A DNA stretch of 64,000 nucleotides from Streptomyces spinoverrucosus (GTDB taxonomy: Bacteria; Actinomycetota; Actinomycetes; Streptomycetales; Streptomycetaceae), in NCBI RefSeq assembly GCF_015712165.1, contig NZ_JADPZX010000001.1, positions 7,645,501 through 7,709,500 on the forward strand. Reading direction: 5' to 3'. The notes below the pieces were generated by a model. It was not told the origin of the DNA, did no database searches, and was given only the letters and a program-made list of their open reading frames with translations. Position 1 is the stretch's first letter, and each line of letters starts with the position of its first letter. The position numbers were made by a program, and so were the translations under genes. Shown here in pieces: positions 25,922 to 33,408 of this stretch.

Positions 25922-26875
25922 TCAGCTCCGGGGCCTGACCTGCGTCAGGGCCGCCCCCACGAGGACGATCAGCGCGCCGACCGGCGTCGACCACGTCAGG
26001 GACTCGCCGAGGATGGCGACGCCTGCGGCGGTGGCGATGACCGGGATGAAGTAGGTGACCATCTGGGCGGTGGTCGGGCCGACCTCGGCGACCAGGCCGT
26101 ACTGGATCAGCAGCGCCAGGCCCGTGCCCAGGGCGCCCAGGGCCGCGACGGCGAGCAGCGGCACCACCGGGAAGGCGGTCGGCATGCTGGTGAACAGCGG
26201 TGTGACGACCGCCAGTTGGAGCGTGGCCAGCAGCAGCTGGGCCCCGGTCAGGGACAGATGCGAGTCACTGGACCCGGCCAGTGTGCGCCGGACGTAGATC
26301 CAGCCGATCGGGTAGCTGAGCGAGGCGAGCAGTGCCAGGGCGGTGCCCGTGGGGTCGACGCCGGTGAAGCCCTGCCAGGCGCCGAGCACCGTCAGCACGC
26401 CGAGGAAGCCCAGGCCCAGGCCGGCGACCCGGACCCGGGTGGGCCGGTCCTCGGAGAGGGCGACCATGGACAGGGCCATGCCCCACAGCGGTGAGGTGGC
26501 GTTGCAGATGCCGGCGAGCGTGGACGGAATCGTCAGCTCGGCGTAGGCGAACAGGGAGAACGGCAGCGCGTTGAGCAGGAGCGCGGCGACCGTCAGATGG
26601 GCCCAGGTGCGCGCCCCGCGCGGGAGTCGCTCGCGCTTCATGGCCATCGCCGCCGCGAGCACCGTCGTACCGAACACCAGGCGGCCGAGTGTCACCTGGA
26701 AGGGGACGTAGCCGTCGGTGCCCACCTTGATGAGCAGGAAACTGAAACCCCAGACCAGCGACACGGCGGCGAAGCGGATTCGCCAGTCGATCGTGCGGCG
26801 GGCGCGTGCTTGTACAGGACTGTCGGTGGCTTTGGTCGTGGCGGTGCTCACGGAAGCAACCATGCGGGACGTCAT
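25922..26875 (-). CDS. EamA/DMT-family transporter
   Basis: A 317-residue ten-TM transporter with EamA repeats (FAAVSLVWGFSFLLIKVG, then later VTYFIPVIATAAGVAILGE). Members export amino acids or drugs. The polar N-terminus of about 35 residues allows Met starts at 26887, 26875 or 26863; the middle one follows CTACGAG directly, which would make the mRNA leaderless. It is divergent from a LysR regulator whose gene starts 50 bases away, the classical arrangement for LysR control of an exporter. Confidence 0.9.
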   Translation of the reverse strand: MTSRMVASVSTATTKATDSPVQARARRTIDWRIRFAAVSLVWGFSFLLIKVGTDGYVPFQVTLGRLVFGTTVLAAAMAMKRERLPRGARTWAHLTVAALLLNALPFSLFAYAELTIPSTLAGICNATSPLWGMALSMVALSEDRPTRVRVAGLGLGFLGVLTVLGAWQGFTGVDPTGTALALLASLSYPIGWIYVRRTLAGSSDSHLSLTGAQLLLATLQLAVVTPLFTSMPTAFPVVPLLAVAALGALGTGLALLIQYGLVAEVGPTTAQMVTYFIPVIATAAGVAILGESLTWSTPVGALIVLVGAALTQVRPRS

Positions 26876-26917
26876 CTCGTAGCACAAGCGAGATTTCGCA
26901 CGCCGTACCTCGTAGCA
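26876..26917. promoter_or_regulatory. 9-bp direct repeat in the LysR-EamA intergenic region
   Basis: CTCGTAGCA occurs at 26876-26884 and 26909-26917, starting 33 bp apart (three helical turns), filling the short divergent region between the exporter and its presumed LysR regulator. It is a plausible site for the regulator, though LysR sites are more often inverted repeats. Confidence 0.45.
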
Positions 26918-26925
26918 TTGCTTAT

Positions 26926-27828
26926 ATGTTGAGCCTGGACCGTCTCCGCACCCTCGACGCTCTCGCCCGGCACGGCTCGGTGAGCGGCGCCGCCGAGGGG
27001 CTGCACATCACGACCTCGGCCGTGTCCCAGCAGCTGGCCAAGCTGGAGCGCGAGGTCGGCCAGCAACTGCTCGCCAAGCACGGGCGGGGTGTCCGGCTCA
27101 CCGACGCCGGACGGCTGCTCGCCGAGCACGCGGCGCGCATCCTGTCGCAGGTCGCCCTCGCCCAGTCCGACCTGGAGGCGCAGCGCGGACAGGTCGCCGG
27201 TGAGCTGCGGCTGTCGGCGTTCCCGACCGCCGCGCGCGGGCTGTTCCCCACCGCGCTCGCCACGCTGCGCGCCGCCCATCCCGGGCTGCGGCTGCGCACC
27301 TGCGAGCTGGAGCCGGAGCCCGGCATCCGGGGTGTGGTGCGCGGCGACCTCGATCTCGCCGTGGTCCTGGACTGGTACAACAAGCCGATGGCGCTGCCCG
27401 ACGGCCTGGTCAAGGCGTCGATCCTGGACGATCCGGCCGACGTGGCGATGCCCGCCGGGCATCCGCTCGCCGGCCGGGACGAGGTGGACCTCGGGGAGTT
27501 CGCCGAGGACGAGTGGATCACCTGGGGTCAGGGCGAGTTCTGCCACGAGTGGCTGATGTTCACGCTGCGCTCCCGTGGCGTCGAGCCGATCCTCGGCCAC
27601 CGCGCCGCCGAGACGCACACCCAGCTCGCGCTGGTCGCCGCCGGGCTGGGCGTGTGCATCGCCCCACTACTGGGCCGCCATCCGATGCCCGCCGGGGTCG
27701 TCACCGTGCCGCTGAAGCAGGGGGTGCGGCGGCATGTGTACGTCGTCTGGCGCGCGGACGCCGACCGCCGCCCGTCCATCCGAGCGGCGGTGTCGGCCCT
27801 GCGGGCGGCGGGAGAGAGCGTCGGCTGA
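26926..27828 (+). CDS. LysR-family transcriptional regulator
   Basis: A 300-residue LysR regulator. The N-terminal wHTH (LDRLRTLDALARHGSVSGAAEGLHITTSAVSQQLAKLEREVGQ, given in part) is followed by a linker helix and a two-lobed effector domain (GELRLSAFPTAARGLFP, DLAVVLDWYN, LVAAGLGVCIAPLL). The ATG at 26926 has no Shine-Dalgarno and follows TAGCATTGCTTAT, so a leaderless mRNA is likely. It presumably controls the divergent EamA transporter. The repeat array begins shortly after its stop. Confidence 0.92.
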   Translation: MLSLDRLRTLDALARHGSVSGAAEGLHITTSAVSQQLAKLEREVGQQLLAKHGRGVRLTDAGRLLAEHAARILSQVALAQSDLEAQRGQVAGELRLSAFPTAARGLFPTALATLRAAHPGLRLRTCELEPEPGIRGVVRGDLDLAVVLDWYNKPMALPDGLVKASILDDPADVAMPAGHPLAGRDEVDLGEFAEDEWITWGQGEFCHEWLMFTLRSRGVEPILGHRAAETHTQLALVAAGLGVCIAPLLGRHPMPAGVVTVPLKQGVRRHVYVVWRADADRRPSIRAAVSALRAAGESVG

Positions 27829-27889
27829 GCGCCTGCCGGCGGGCCGAGCGGCGCGGGGCTTCGACCGGCTGGGGCATGCCCGTGACCCC

Positions 27890-28420
27890 AGGCGCTGGTT
27901 GGCCGGGGCGGGGCAGCAGTCCGAGGGCGCTGAGGAAGTCGGCCCACCTGGGCGGGCCAAGGGGCCGAGGGCGTTGGCGGAGTCGGTCGGCCTCGGGTGG
28001 GCCAGGGGGCCGAGGGGGCTGAAGGAGTCCGTCGGTCTGGGCGGGTCGGGGGCCGAGGGGGCTGAAGGAGTCGGTTGGCCTGGGCGGGTCGGGGGGCGAG
28101 TGGTGTGGACGGAGTCGGGGGGCGATGCGGGGCGGCGGTCCCGGCGTGCTGGAGGAGTCGGTCGGCCGGGGCGGGCAGGGGTCCGACGGCGCTGAAGGAG
28201 TCGGCGGGTCCTCGGCGCGCGACGGGGCGAGTGGTGTGGACGGAGTCGGGGGGCGATGCGGGGCGGCGGTCCCGGCGTGCTGGAGGAGTCGGTCGGCCGG
28301 GGCGGGCAGGGGTCCGACGGCGCTGAGGGAGTCGGTCGGCCCGGGTGGGCAGGCGTCCGTGGGTGCTGAGGCAGCCGGTCGGCCCCCCGCGGCGGCGGTT
28401 CGAGTCGCGCTGAGGGTGTT
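27890..28420. repeat. G-rich tandem array, about 44-bp units
   Basis: Roughly 12 degenerate units of 43-45 bp, each containing a version of GGAGTCGGTCGGCC and a G-rich run, fill the 600 bases between the LysR gene and the next gene. A block of three units (131 bp period) is duplicated: 28093-28195 is identical to 28224-28326 over 103 bp. The plus strand is strongly G-over-C skewed. Frames through it are open on several strands only because stops are rare. It is not a CRISPR, because the units abut without unique spacers. Confidence 0.85.
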
Positions 28421-28431
28421 CGTCGGGTGTG

Positions 28432-28899
28432 TTACAGCGACCCCAGCTTGCGGAAGTCCCAGGACACCGTCTTCGACGGCGTGAGCCGCATCCAGGCGTG
28501 TCGGCCGTCGTGCGGCATGTCCTCCAGGCCGAAGTTCTTGCGGGCGAACAGCATCTCCGGCACGTCGAGTTCGGCGCACAGCTCCCCGGTGCGCGGGCTC
28601 TCGCCCACGAACTCGACGGTCCCGGACAGCTCGACGCCGCGCAGCTCGTCGTACTCCTCACCGGTGTCGACCACGATCGCCACCCGCGGATCACGGCGTA
28701 GATCCGCCCACCGCTTGCTGCGCACCACGGAGTACAGCCACATCGACGTGCCGTCCCAGACGAACCAGAGCGTGCTCACGTGCGGCGCCCCGTCGGCCGA
28801 CACCGTGGCGACCCGGCAGGTGCGCTGGCTGGTGAGGAACTCGTCCAGCTCACCGGGCGTCATCATGATCTTCCGGCCCCGGCGCTGAGTGGCTGTCAT
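28432..28899 (-). CDS. PNPOx-like family protein
   Basis: A 155-residue FMN/F420-type split-barrel protein: DEFLTSQRTCRVATVSADGAP, HVSTLWFVWDGTSMWLYSV, RSKRWADLRRDPRVAIVVDTG. Mycobacterial and streptomycete relatives include F420-dependent reductases; the cofactor here cannot be told from the sequence. The ATG at 28899 follows GAGGGA; an upstream extension of 27 codons is excluded. Its 3-prime end lies just inside the edge of the G-rich repeat array, which therefore acts as its downstream region. Confidence 0.87.
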   Translation of the reverse strand: MTATQRRGRKIMMTPGELDEFLTSQRTCRVATVSADGAPHVSTLWFVWDGTSMWLYSVVRSKRWADLRRDPRVAIVVDTGEEYDELRGVELSGTVEFVGESPRTGELCAELDVPEMLFARKNFGLEDMPHDGRHAWMRLTPSKTVSWDFRKLGSL

Positions 28900-29029
28900 G
28901 TGTTTCCCTCGGCTTCCCCTCGAAAGAACGGCACCTGACGATACGTCAGAAAGAATGGGCCGTCTTCCATCCCCGTGCAATGGTGGTTAATCTCACCCGC
29001 TCCCACACCGCCGGCCACCAGGGGGCGCC

Positions 29030-29671
29030 ATGCCGTCGTTCGAACAGCTCAGCGAACTGCTCGACCCCGCGACCACGGTGCTCCTCACCGTCGAGTGCCA
29101 GCAGGGCGTCGTCGGCCCGGACAGCGCGCTGCCGGAGCTGGCGAAGGAGTTCCGCTCCTCGGGCGCCCTCGGCAATGTCGCCCGGCTGGTGGCCGCCGCC
29201 CACGAGAGCGGCATCCAGGTGATCCACGCCATCGCCGAACGCCGCCCCGACGGCCGCGGCGCGAGCCACAACGCCCGCCTGTTCCGCGCCGCCGAACGGC
29301 TGCCCGTCCAACAACTGGCCGGCACCGCGGCGGTGCGCGTCGCCGCGCCGATCGAGGTCACCGAGGAGGACATCGTCGTACGACGGCTGCACGGTCTGTC
29401 ACCGATCCAGGGCACCGACGTCGACGCGCTGCTGCGCAACCTCGGCTGCCGCACCCTGATCGTCACCGGCGTCTCCGCCAACGTGGCCGTGCCCAACGCC
29501 GTCTTCGACGCCGTGAACCGCGGCTACACGGCCGTGGTTCCGGCCGACGCCATCGCGGGGGTGCCCGCCGACTACACCCCCGCGATGATCCGCAACACCC
29601 TCGCATTGGTCGCCACGGTCGCGACCACGGACGAGGTGCTGGCGTGCCTCAGGCCCACGCGCCGGCGCTGA
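29030..29671 (+). CDS. isochorismatase-fold protein lacking the catalytic triad
   Basis: A 213-residue protein of the isochorismatase-like cysteine-hydrolase fold. The opening strand reads TTVLLTVECQQG, where family enzymes have an Asp; here Glu22. The lysine region reads EEDIVVRRLHGLSPIQGTD, with Arg in place of Lys. The nucleophile loop reads TGVSANVAVPNAVFDAVNRGY, with Ala153 where the catalytic Cys belongs. All three triad positions deviate, so it is probably a binding protein or uses other chemistry. The rest of the fold is intact and codon use is normal, so it is not a decaying gene. It converges on the Rieske gene. Confidence 0.85.
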   Translation: MPSFEQLSELLDPATTVLLTVECQQGVVGPDSALPELAKEFRSSGALGNVARLVAAAHESGIQVIHAIAERRPDGRGASHNARLFRAAERLPVQQLAGTAAVRVAAPIEVTEEDIVVRRLHGLSPIQGTDVDALLRNLGCRTLIVTGVSANVAVPNAVFDAVNRGYTAVVPADAIAGVPADYTPAMIRNTLALVATVATTDEVLACLRPTRRR

Positions 29672-29674
29672 CGG

Positions 29675-30157
29675 TCAGGCCAGGGTGATCGAGTCGCCAC
29701 TGACGTTGATCTGCACCTCGGGCAGCGGCTTGGTCGCGGGCCCGCTCTGCACGCTGCCGTCGGTGATCGAGAAGTTGCTGTTGTGGCAGGGGCAGTTGAT
29801 GATGCCGTTCTCGATGCTCTTCACCGCACACCCCTGGTGCGTGCAGGTGGCCGAGAAGGCCTTGAACTGGCCGGCCGACGGCTGGGTGACCACGACCTTC
29901 TCGGCCTCGAACACCTTTCCGCCACCCTCGGGGATGTCGGCGACGGTCGCGAGCGCGGCACCGGCCGCGGCGTTGCCGCCGTCCTCCGGAGTGCTGCCGC
30001 TGTCCTGGGAGCTGCCGCTGTCCTGGGAGCTGCTGGACGAGTCGCCGTCCGAGCCCCCGCACGCGGTCAGCGCGACGGCGAGCCCCGCCGCTCCGGCCGC
30101 CGCCACGACGGTACGACGGTTCGGTCCTGCCGTGGGCCTGGGCGATGCGCTGGTCAT
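29675..30157 (-). CDS. Rieske [2Fe-2S] lipoprotein
   Basis: A 160-residue secreted protein. A twin-arginine signal (R14-R15, NRRTVVAAAGAAGLAVALTAC) ends in a lipobox with Cys33. A Ser/Gln/Gly/Asp linker with repeated QDSGS follows. The Rieske domain has both cluster-binding boxes, CTHQGC (C105, H107) and CPCHNS (C122, H125). Tat export fits folding of the cluster before secretion. It would carry electrons on the outer face of the membrane; its partner is not evident nearby. It converges on the isochorismatase-like gene with 3 bases between them. Confidence 0.93.
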   Translation of the reverse strand: MTSASPRPTAGPNRRTVVAAAGAAGLAVALTACGGSDGDSSSSSQDSGSSQDSGSTPEDGGNAAAGAALATVADIPEGGGKVFEAEKVVVTQPSAGQFKAFSATCTHQGCAVKSIENGIINCPCHNSNFSITDGSVQSGPATKPLPEVQINVSGDSITLA

Positions 30158-30357
30158 GCTGGCGTTCCCTTCGGGAGGTGTCTCGTGATCCGCCGTGAGG
30201 TACGGCCCCGGCGGACTGCCTGTTCAGACGATGTCGAAATCCTCGCCCGCCCAGCACGAGAGGTGGGTAAAACACGCCTGTCGGTTCCCTGTCGATCTCG
30301 GCGCGTTCCCGAGCGCCCTGCCGCGGGATCCCGACCCGCGCCCCCGTCACACGACAG

Positions 30358-30363
30358 TAACCT
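30358..30363 (+). promoter_or_regulatory. -10 box for a leaderless mRNA
   Basis: TAACCT ends 6 bases before the ATG at 30370, the spacing expected when transcription starts at the start codon itself. No Shine-Dalgarno precedes this gene. Confidence 0.5.
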
Positions 30364-30369
30364 GGGGCG

Positions 30370-31122
30370 ATGCTCAAGGAAGTCATCGCAACCCGCTACA
30401 TCACGCCGCTGCGTGAGGGCGGCTCGCTGCCGGGACTCGTCGAGGCCGACGACTTCGGGACGTACGTGATCAAGTTCACCGGCGCGGGGCAGGGCCGCAA
30501 GACACTCGTCGCGGAGGTCGTCTGCGGTGAACTCGCCCGTCGGCTCGGTTTCCGCGTGCCCCGCCTGGTGACCCTCGACCTGGACCCGGTCCTCGGGCTC
30601 GGTGAACCCGACCAGCAGGTCCAGGAGCTGCTCAGGTCCAGCGGCGGCACCAACCTCGGCATGGACTTCCTCTCCGGCGCGCTCGGCTTCGACCCGCTCG
30701 CTTTCGCGGTGAGCCCCGAGGAAGCCGGGCGCATCGTCTGGTTCGACGCGCTGGTCAACAACGTCGACCGCTCCTGGCGCAACCCCAACCTGCTGATGTG
30801 GCAGGGCGAGCTGTGGCTCATCGACCATGGCGCCACCATGATCTGGCACCACAACTGGCCCGGCGCCGAGGCCTCCGCCGCCCGCCCGTACGACGCGTCC
30901 GACCACGCCCTGCGGCCGTTCGCGCCGGACGTCACCGCGGCCGCCGCGCTCGCGCCGCTGGTCACCGAGGAACTGCTGGCCGAGGTCACCGCCGAGATCC
31001 CCGACGCCTGGCTGACCGGCGAGCCCGGCTTCGACACCCCGGACGACCTGCGCCGGGCCTACGCGCGAGCGCTGCTCGCGCGCGCCGCAGTCGTCCACGA
31101 ACGCATCGAGGGGATCAAGTGA
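30370..31122 (+). CDS. HipA-like kinase-fold protein
   Basis: A 250-residue protein resembling the HipA kinase C-lobe. It has LVEADDFGTYVIKFTGAGQG near the N-terminus (ATP-grip-like, with a Lys), the catalytic-loop-like NNVDRSWRNPNLL (D133, N138) and LWLIDHGATM (D152), equivalent to the metal-binding Asp. HipA kinases phosphorylate translation factors such as GltX in toxin-antitoxin systems; this compact form lacks the HipA N-terminal domain and has no HipB antitoxin beside it. Its stop overlaps the start of a DUF3037 gene (GTGA), so the two are made together. The target is unknown. Confidence 0.85.
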   Translation: MLKEVIATRYITPLREGGSLPGLVEADDFGTYVIKFTGAGQGRKTLVAEVVCGELARRLGFRVPRLVTLDLDPVLGLGEPDQQVQELLRSSGGTNLGMDFLSGALGFDPLAFAVSPEEAGRIVWFDALVNNVDRSWRNPNLLMWQGELWLIDHGATMIWHHNWPGAEASAARPYDASDHALRPFAPDVTAAAALAPLVTEELLAEVTAEIPDAWLTGEPGFDTPDDLRRAYARALLARAAVVHERIEGIK

Positions 31123-31535
31123 GCGAGCGTCACATCACCCGGGCCGGCCAGGGCGGCGGCCGGGACGTCTTCGAGTACGCGCTGCTGCGGGTCGTACCAC
31201 GCGTCGAGCGCGGCGAGTGCATCAACGCGGGCGTGCTCGTGTACTGCCGGGCCAAGGCCTACGTCGGCGCCCGCACCCATCTGGACGAGGCGCGGCTGCT
31301 GGCCCTCGACCCGGACGCGGACGTGGCCGGCGTGCGTGCCGCGCTGCGCGCGGTGGAGGGCGTGTGCGAGGGAGGGGAAGCGGCCGGGCAGGCGGCGGGC
31401 GACGACGCCGGGCGGCGTTTCCGCTGGCTGATCGCGCCGCGCTCCACGGTCGTGCAGCCCGGGCCCGTGCACACCGGACTGACCGTCGATCCGGTGGCCG
31501 AGACCGAACGGCTGCTCGACCTGCTGGTGAGGTGA
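31119..31535 (+). CDS. DUF3037 protein, coupled to the HipA-like kinase
   Basis: A 138-residue protein of the DUF3037 family (FEYALLRVVPRVERGECINAG, VLVYCRAKAYVGARTHLDEARLLAL, FRWLIAPRSTVVQPGPVHTG). Function unknown. The GTG start overlaps the kinase stop, which implies translational coupling and a fixed ratio of the two proteins. DUF3037 proteins recurrently sit beside HipA-like kinases (recalled, not checked), so it may be a partner, substrate or antidote. It has no DNA-binding motif that would make it a classical antitoxin. Confidence 0.82.
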   Translation: MSERHITRAGQGGGRDVFEYALLRVVPRVERGECINAGVLVYCRAKAYVGARTHLDEARLLALDPDADVAGVRAALRAVEGVCEGGEAAGQAAGDDAGRRFRWLIAPRSTVVQPGPVHTGLTVDPVAETERLLDLLVR

Positions 31536-31561
31536 GGGATCACATGCACCCCGATGGGCCG

Positions 31562-31590
31562 TTGACACGGGGTGCCAGGGCTTCTAGCGT
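31562..31590 (+). promoter_or_regulatory. strong sigma-HrdB-type promoter of the SDR pair
   Basis: TTGACA (31562-31567) and TAGCGT (31585-31590) are separated by 17 bp, near-consensus for the housekeeping sigma factor. Transcription would start near 31597, 75 bases before the first gene. Confidence 0.8.
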
Positions 31591-31608
31591 CACGTCTGCT
31601 GAAGGTAC

Positions 31609-31622
31609 TAAGCGGTCGCTCA
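31609..31622. promoter_or_regulatory. TetR-type operator candidate
   Basis: TAAGCGGTCGCTCA is an imperfect palindrome (AGCG-GT-CGCT core) placed about 12-25 bases after the predicted transcription start. It resembles sites of TetR-family lipid-metabolism regulators in actinomycetes. No such regulator lies next to it. Confidence 0.5.
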
Positions 31623-31671
31623 TCGGGGAGCGTGCCGCTGAGCCGCATCCCAAGGGCGAGGAGAAGCAGCA

Positions 31672-32433
31672 ATGTCCACCACTGAGCAGCGGGTCGCAGT
31701 CGTCACCGGTGCCGCGCGCGGCATCGGCGCCGCCACCGCCGTACGCCTGGCGGCCGAGGGCCGCGCGGTCGCCGTGCTCGACCTCGACGAGGCCGCCTGC
31801 AAGGACACCGTGGAGAAGATCACCGCGGCCGGTGGCAAGGCCATCGCGGTCGGCTGCGACGTCTCCGACGAGGCGCAGGTCGAGGCGGCCGTCGCCCGGA
31901 TCGCCGAGGAGCTCGGCGCGCCGACGATTCTCGTGAACAACGCGGGCGTGCTCCGCGACAACCTGCTGTTCAAGATGAGCGTCGCCGACTGGGACACCGT
32001 CATGAACGTGCACCTGCGCGGCGCCTTCCTGATGTCGAAGGCCTGCCAGAAGCACATGGTGGACGCGGGCTTCGGCCGGATCGTCAACCTCTCCTCGTCC
32101 TCCGCGCTCGGCAACCGGGGCCAGGTCAACTACTCGGCCGCCAAGGCCGGTCTGCAGGGCTTCACCAAGACGCTCGCCAAGGAGCTCGGCAAGTTCGGCG
32201 TCACCGCCAACGCCGTCGCCCCCGGCTTCATCGCCACCGACATGACCGCCGCCACCGCCGAGCGCGTCGGCATGGGCTTCGAGGACTTCAAGGCCGCCGC
32301 CGCCTCCATGATCCCCGTCCAGCGTGTCGGCGAGCCCGAGGACATCGCCAACGCCATCGCCTTCTTCACGGGCGACGCGGCCGGCTTCGTCTCCGGCCAG
32401 GTGCTGTACGTCGCCGGCGGACCGCTCGACTAG
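31672..32433 (+). CDS. fabG: FabG-like 3-oxoacyl-ACP reductase (SDR)
   Basis: A 253-residue classical SDR. It has the NAD(P)-binding TGAARGIGAATAVRLA, the NNAG block (VNNAGVLRD), and the catalytic Ser in NLSSSSALGNRG with YSAAK about 13 residues later. The C-terminal ending (SGQVLYVAGGPLD) is typical of FabG-like enzymes that reduce 3-oxoacyl thioesters. The ATG follows GGCGAGGAGA. A strong promoter and an operator-like palindrome precede it, and a second SDR follows 11 bases later, so the two form an operon, probably in fatty-acid metabolism. Specificity for ACP or CoA is not certain. Confidence 0.88.
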   Translation: MSTTEQRVAVVTGAARGIGAATAVRLAAEGRAVAVLDLDEAACKDTVEKITAAGGKAIAVGCDVSDEAQVEAAVARIAEELGAPTILVNNAGVLRDNLLFKMSVADWDTVMNVHLRGAFLMSKACQKHMVDAGFGRIVNLSSSSALGNRGQVNYSAAKAGLQGFTKTLAKELGKFGVTANAVAPGFIATDMTAATAERVGMGFEDFKAAAASMIPVQRVGEPEDIANAIAFFTGDAAGFVSGQVLYVAGGPLD

Positions 32434-32444
32434 GGAGCACGGAC

Positions 32445-33206
32445 ATGACTGAACTTCCTGAACTCTCCGGCAAGGTCGCGCTCGTCACGGGCGGCAGCCG
32501 CGGCATCGGCTACGGCGCCGCCGAGGCGCTGGTGGCACGCGGTGACCGTGTCTGCATCACCGGCCGCAACGAGGACGCCCTGAAGGAGGCCGTCGAGCAG
32601 CTCGGCGCCGACCGCGTCATCGGCGTCGCCGGCAAGGCGCACGACGTCGACCACCAGGCCGTCGCCGTCGAGCGCACGATGGAGGCCTTCGGCCGGGTCG
32701 ACTACCTGGTCAACAACGCCGGGACGAACCCGGTGTTCGGGCCGATCGCCGACCTCGACCTCGACGTGGCGCGCAAGGTCTTCGAGACCAACGTCGTCTC
32801 CGCGCTCGGGTTCGCCCAGAAGACCTGGCACGCCTGGCAGAAGGACAACGGCGGCGCCATCGTCAACATCGCGTCCGTGGCCGGCCTGTCCCCCTCGCCC
32901 TTCATCGGCGCGTACGGCATCAGCAAGGCCGCGATGATCAACCTGACCCTGCAGCTGGCGCACGAGTTCGCGCCCAAGGTGCGGGTCAACGCGATCGCCC
33001 CGGCCGTGGTGAAGACCAAGTTCGCGCAGGCCCTGTACGAGGGCCGGGAGGCGGAGGCGGCCGCCGCCTACCCGCTGGGTCGGCTCGGTGTGCCCTCCGA
33101 CATCGGCGGCGCCGCCGCGTTCCTCACCTCGGCGCAGGCCGACTGGATCACCGGCCAGACGCTCGTCGTCGACGGCGGCATCTTCCTCAACGCCGGGACC
33201 GGCTGA
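32445..33206 (+). CDS. SDR-family oxidoreductase
   Basis: A 253-residue SDR with TGGSRGIGYGAAEALV at the cofactor site, NNAGTNP, NIASVAGLSPS with the catalytic Ser, and YGISKAAMI with the Tyr-Lys pair. It is the second gene of a pair with the FabG-like gene, 11 bases away, preceded by GGGAGCACGG, and ends at a 19-bp terminator stem. The glycine-rich motif followed by GRNE after the second strand suggests NADPH preference. The substrate is probably an acyl thioester or related hydroxy compound (inference). Confidence 0.9.
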   Translation: MTELPELSGKVALVTGGSRGIGYGAAEALVARGDRVCITGRNEDALKEAVEQLGADRVIGVAGKAHDVDHQAVAVERTMEAFGRVDYLVNNAGTNPVFGPIADLDLDVARKVFETNVVSALGFAQKTWHAWQKDNGGAIVNIASVAGLSPSPFIGAYGISKAAMINLTLQLAHEFAPKVRVNAIAPAVVKTKFAQALYEGREAEAAAAYPLGRLGVPSDIGGAAAFLTSAQADWITGQTLVVDGGIFLNAGTG

Positions 33207-33226
33207 CCGGATCGGGTGCCTTTTCG

Positions 33227-33268
33227 GACAGGGGCACCGTTTCCGTTGACGGAAACGGTGCCCCTGTC
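33227..33268 (+). terminator. 19-bp perfect-stem terminator of the SDR operon
   Basis: The arms 33227-33245 and 33250-33268 are perfectly complementary over 19 bp around a TTGA tetraloop. It lies 21 bases after the second SDR stop. Confidence 0.93.
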
Positions 33269-33408
33269 GACATATCGGCGGCCTACGGGCCGATGACAAC
33301 GTCGTCATGCGGAAGCTGATCACCGACCTCGCGCAAGCACGGTTCAGGCCGTCAACGGCTGCGATAGGGTCTGCCGACCCTTGGTATGGCAGATCGAGGA
33401 GCGTGCGC

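Noticed and set aside
27890..28420. CRISPR array
   Set aside because: Units abut without unique spacers, repeats are imperfect, and there are no cas genes.
27528..28694. Long minus-strand frames through the repeat array (Pro/Thr/Ser-rich)
   Set aside because: Open frames arise because the G-rich units lack stops in several frames; no start site or conserved domain, and the frame overlaps two real genes.
33307..33408. Upstream ATG as start of the peptide-binding lipoprotein
   Set aside because: It would bury the lipoprotein signal 34 residues inside; the GTG at 33409 has a good ribosome site.
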